From NCBI GenBank assembly GCA_015767355.1, contig JADWMH010000002.1, positions 1-15,759 on the forward strand: a DNA stretch of 15,759 bases, read 5' to 3'. Source of the stretch: Gammaproteobacteria bacterium (lineage in GTDB: Bacteria > Pseudomonadota > Gammaproteobacteria > Chromatiales > Chromatiaceae). This document shows positions 15,153 through 15,759 of this stretch, piece by piece. The number at the start of each line of letters is the position of its first letter. Position 1 is the first letter of the stretch. Below the pieces are notes generated by a model, which worked only from the letters and a program-made list of their open reading frames with translations, ran no database searches and was not told the DNA's origin. A program made the position numbers and the translations under genes.

Positions 15153-15759
15153 GTCATACAGACGTACTCATCATAGGCGGCGGCATCTCCGGTCTCTCGA
15201 CCGCATGGTGGCTTGCACAGCAAGGCATCGAGGTCGAGGTTTGGGAGGCTGATGAACGTCCTGGCGGTAAAATCCGTACACACTGTGAAGATGGCTACAT
15301 GACCGAGCAGGCAGCAGGACTGCTGGTCAATTTTCGCCCGGAGATCGACAGCCTGATAAAAGAGTCGGGGCTGGAAAACAGCCTGAGACAACGTGATGAC
15401 CAGCTGAACCGCTATATCGTCCATCAGGGAAAACTCACGCAGGTGCCGATGCTGCTGCCGGCGCTGCTCTCTTCTCCGCTGTGGAGCCTCCCGGCAAAAT
15501 TACGGCTCATGACCGAGATCTTTATTTCCAGGGGATCCGATGAGGGTGAGACTGTCTCTGAGTTTGTCAGGCGCAGGCTTGGGCAGGAGGTGCTGGATAC
15601 CGCCATGGATCCTTTCATAAGCGGAACCCTGGCATCCGATCCCGATCTGGCCGAGGCGCAATCTGTGCTGCCTCGCCTGACCGCTCTGGAGAGTCGCTAC
15701 GGCAGCCTCACCGCCGGAATGCTGGTAAACAGGGTATTGAAACGCCGCCGCGCCAACAC
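15149..15759 (+). CDS. HemY-like FAD-dependent porphyrinogen oxidase, 3' end outside window
   Basis: 203 complete codons are visible and the frame is open at the right edge; the family is about 450-480 aa. The N-terminus has the FAD-binding Rossmann motif VLIIGGGISGLSTAW (GGGISG at 10-15), and VEVWEADERPGGKIRT supplies the acidic ribose ligand (E33) and the GG motif. MDPFISGTLASDPDLAEAQ with LPRL after it matches the protoporphyrinogen/coproporphyrinogen oxidase family, where the equivalent reads PF-SG-YAGDP. These enzymes oxidise the porphyrinogen macrocycle to porphyrin in heme synthesis. The ATGA overlap with the radical SAM gene implies coupled translation and a shared pathway. It could be the general HemY of the cell or a specialised paralogue; the visible part cannot decide. 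Related amine-oxidase-like flavoproteins (carotenoid desaturases) are less likely given the PFISG motif. Confidence 0.88.
   Translation, partial: MSHTDVLIIGGGISGLSTAWWLAQQGIEVEVWEADERPGGKIRTHCEDGYMTEQAAGLLVNFRPEIDSLIKESGLENSLRQRDDQLNRYIVHQGKLTQVPMLLPALLSSPLWSLPAKLRLMTEIFISRGSDEGETVSEFVRRRLGQEVLDTAMDPFISGTLASDPDLAEAQSVLPRLTALESRYGSLTAGMLVNRVLKRRRAN

Overview
The window looks like chromosomal DNA of a respiring gammaproteobacterium, perhaps a sulfur- or nitrogen-cycle chemolithotroph. This rests on moderately GC-rich coding sequence, Sec-exported c-type cytochromes, a bd-superfamily oxidase-like subunit, and intergenic palindromes of the TTCGTGG type common in environmental proteobacteria. The species cannot be named from the sequence. 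No tRNA, rRNA, CRISPR array, transposase or phage gene was seen.

The layout is two divergent gene sets around a 479-bp intergenic region (6847-7325). The leftward set encodes, in order of transcription: two tiny single-span membrane proteins (56 and 62 aa); a 626-aa CydA-like polytopic membrane protein; a membrane-anchored diheme cytochrome c; an 804-aa membrane protein with three CXXCH hemes fused to an ethylbenzene-dehydrogenase-type heme b domain; an SCO1/SenC protein; and a secreted protein cut by the left edge. The CydA-like, diheme and triheme genes are joined by two ATGA overlaps. No CydB is present. I read this as an unusual, probably cytochrome c-linked, oxidase-like respiratory complex.

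The rightward set encodes: an 807-aa cytoplasmic HEAT-repeat protein; an exported cupredoxin-like/carboxypeptidase-regulatory-like protein; a 44-aa single-span protein; a 745-aa fusion of two universal stress protein domains with about five PCP_red-like repeats (the small domain at the C-terminus of the ChlB/BchB subunit of protochlorophyllide reductase); a 674-aa radical SAM/SPASM protein of the NirJ/AhbD type with about four more PCP_red-like repeats; and the start of a HemY-like porphyrinogen oxidase, which overlaps the radical SAM gene by ATGA and runs off the right edge.

The working hypothesis is that the two sets form one system. The leftward genes would build a multiheme electron-transfer/oxidase complex. 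The rightward genes would make, carry or insert a tetrapyrrole cofactor for it, with PCP_red repeats as tetrapyrrole- or partner-binding modules and the HEAT protein as scaffold. Domain assignments are read from sequence motifs; the functional link is inference from gene order. Several repetitive palindromes also lie here, one of them inside and in frame with the stress-protein/PCP_red gene.
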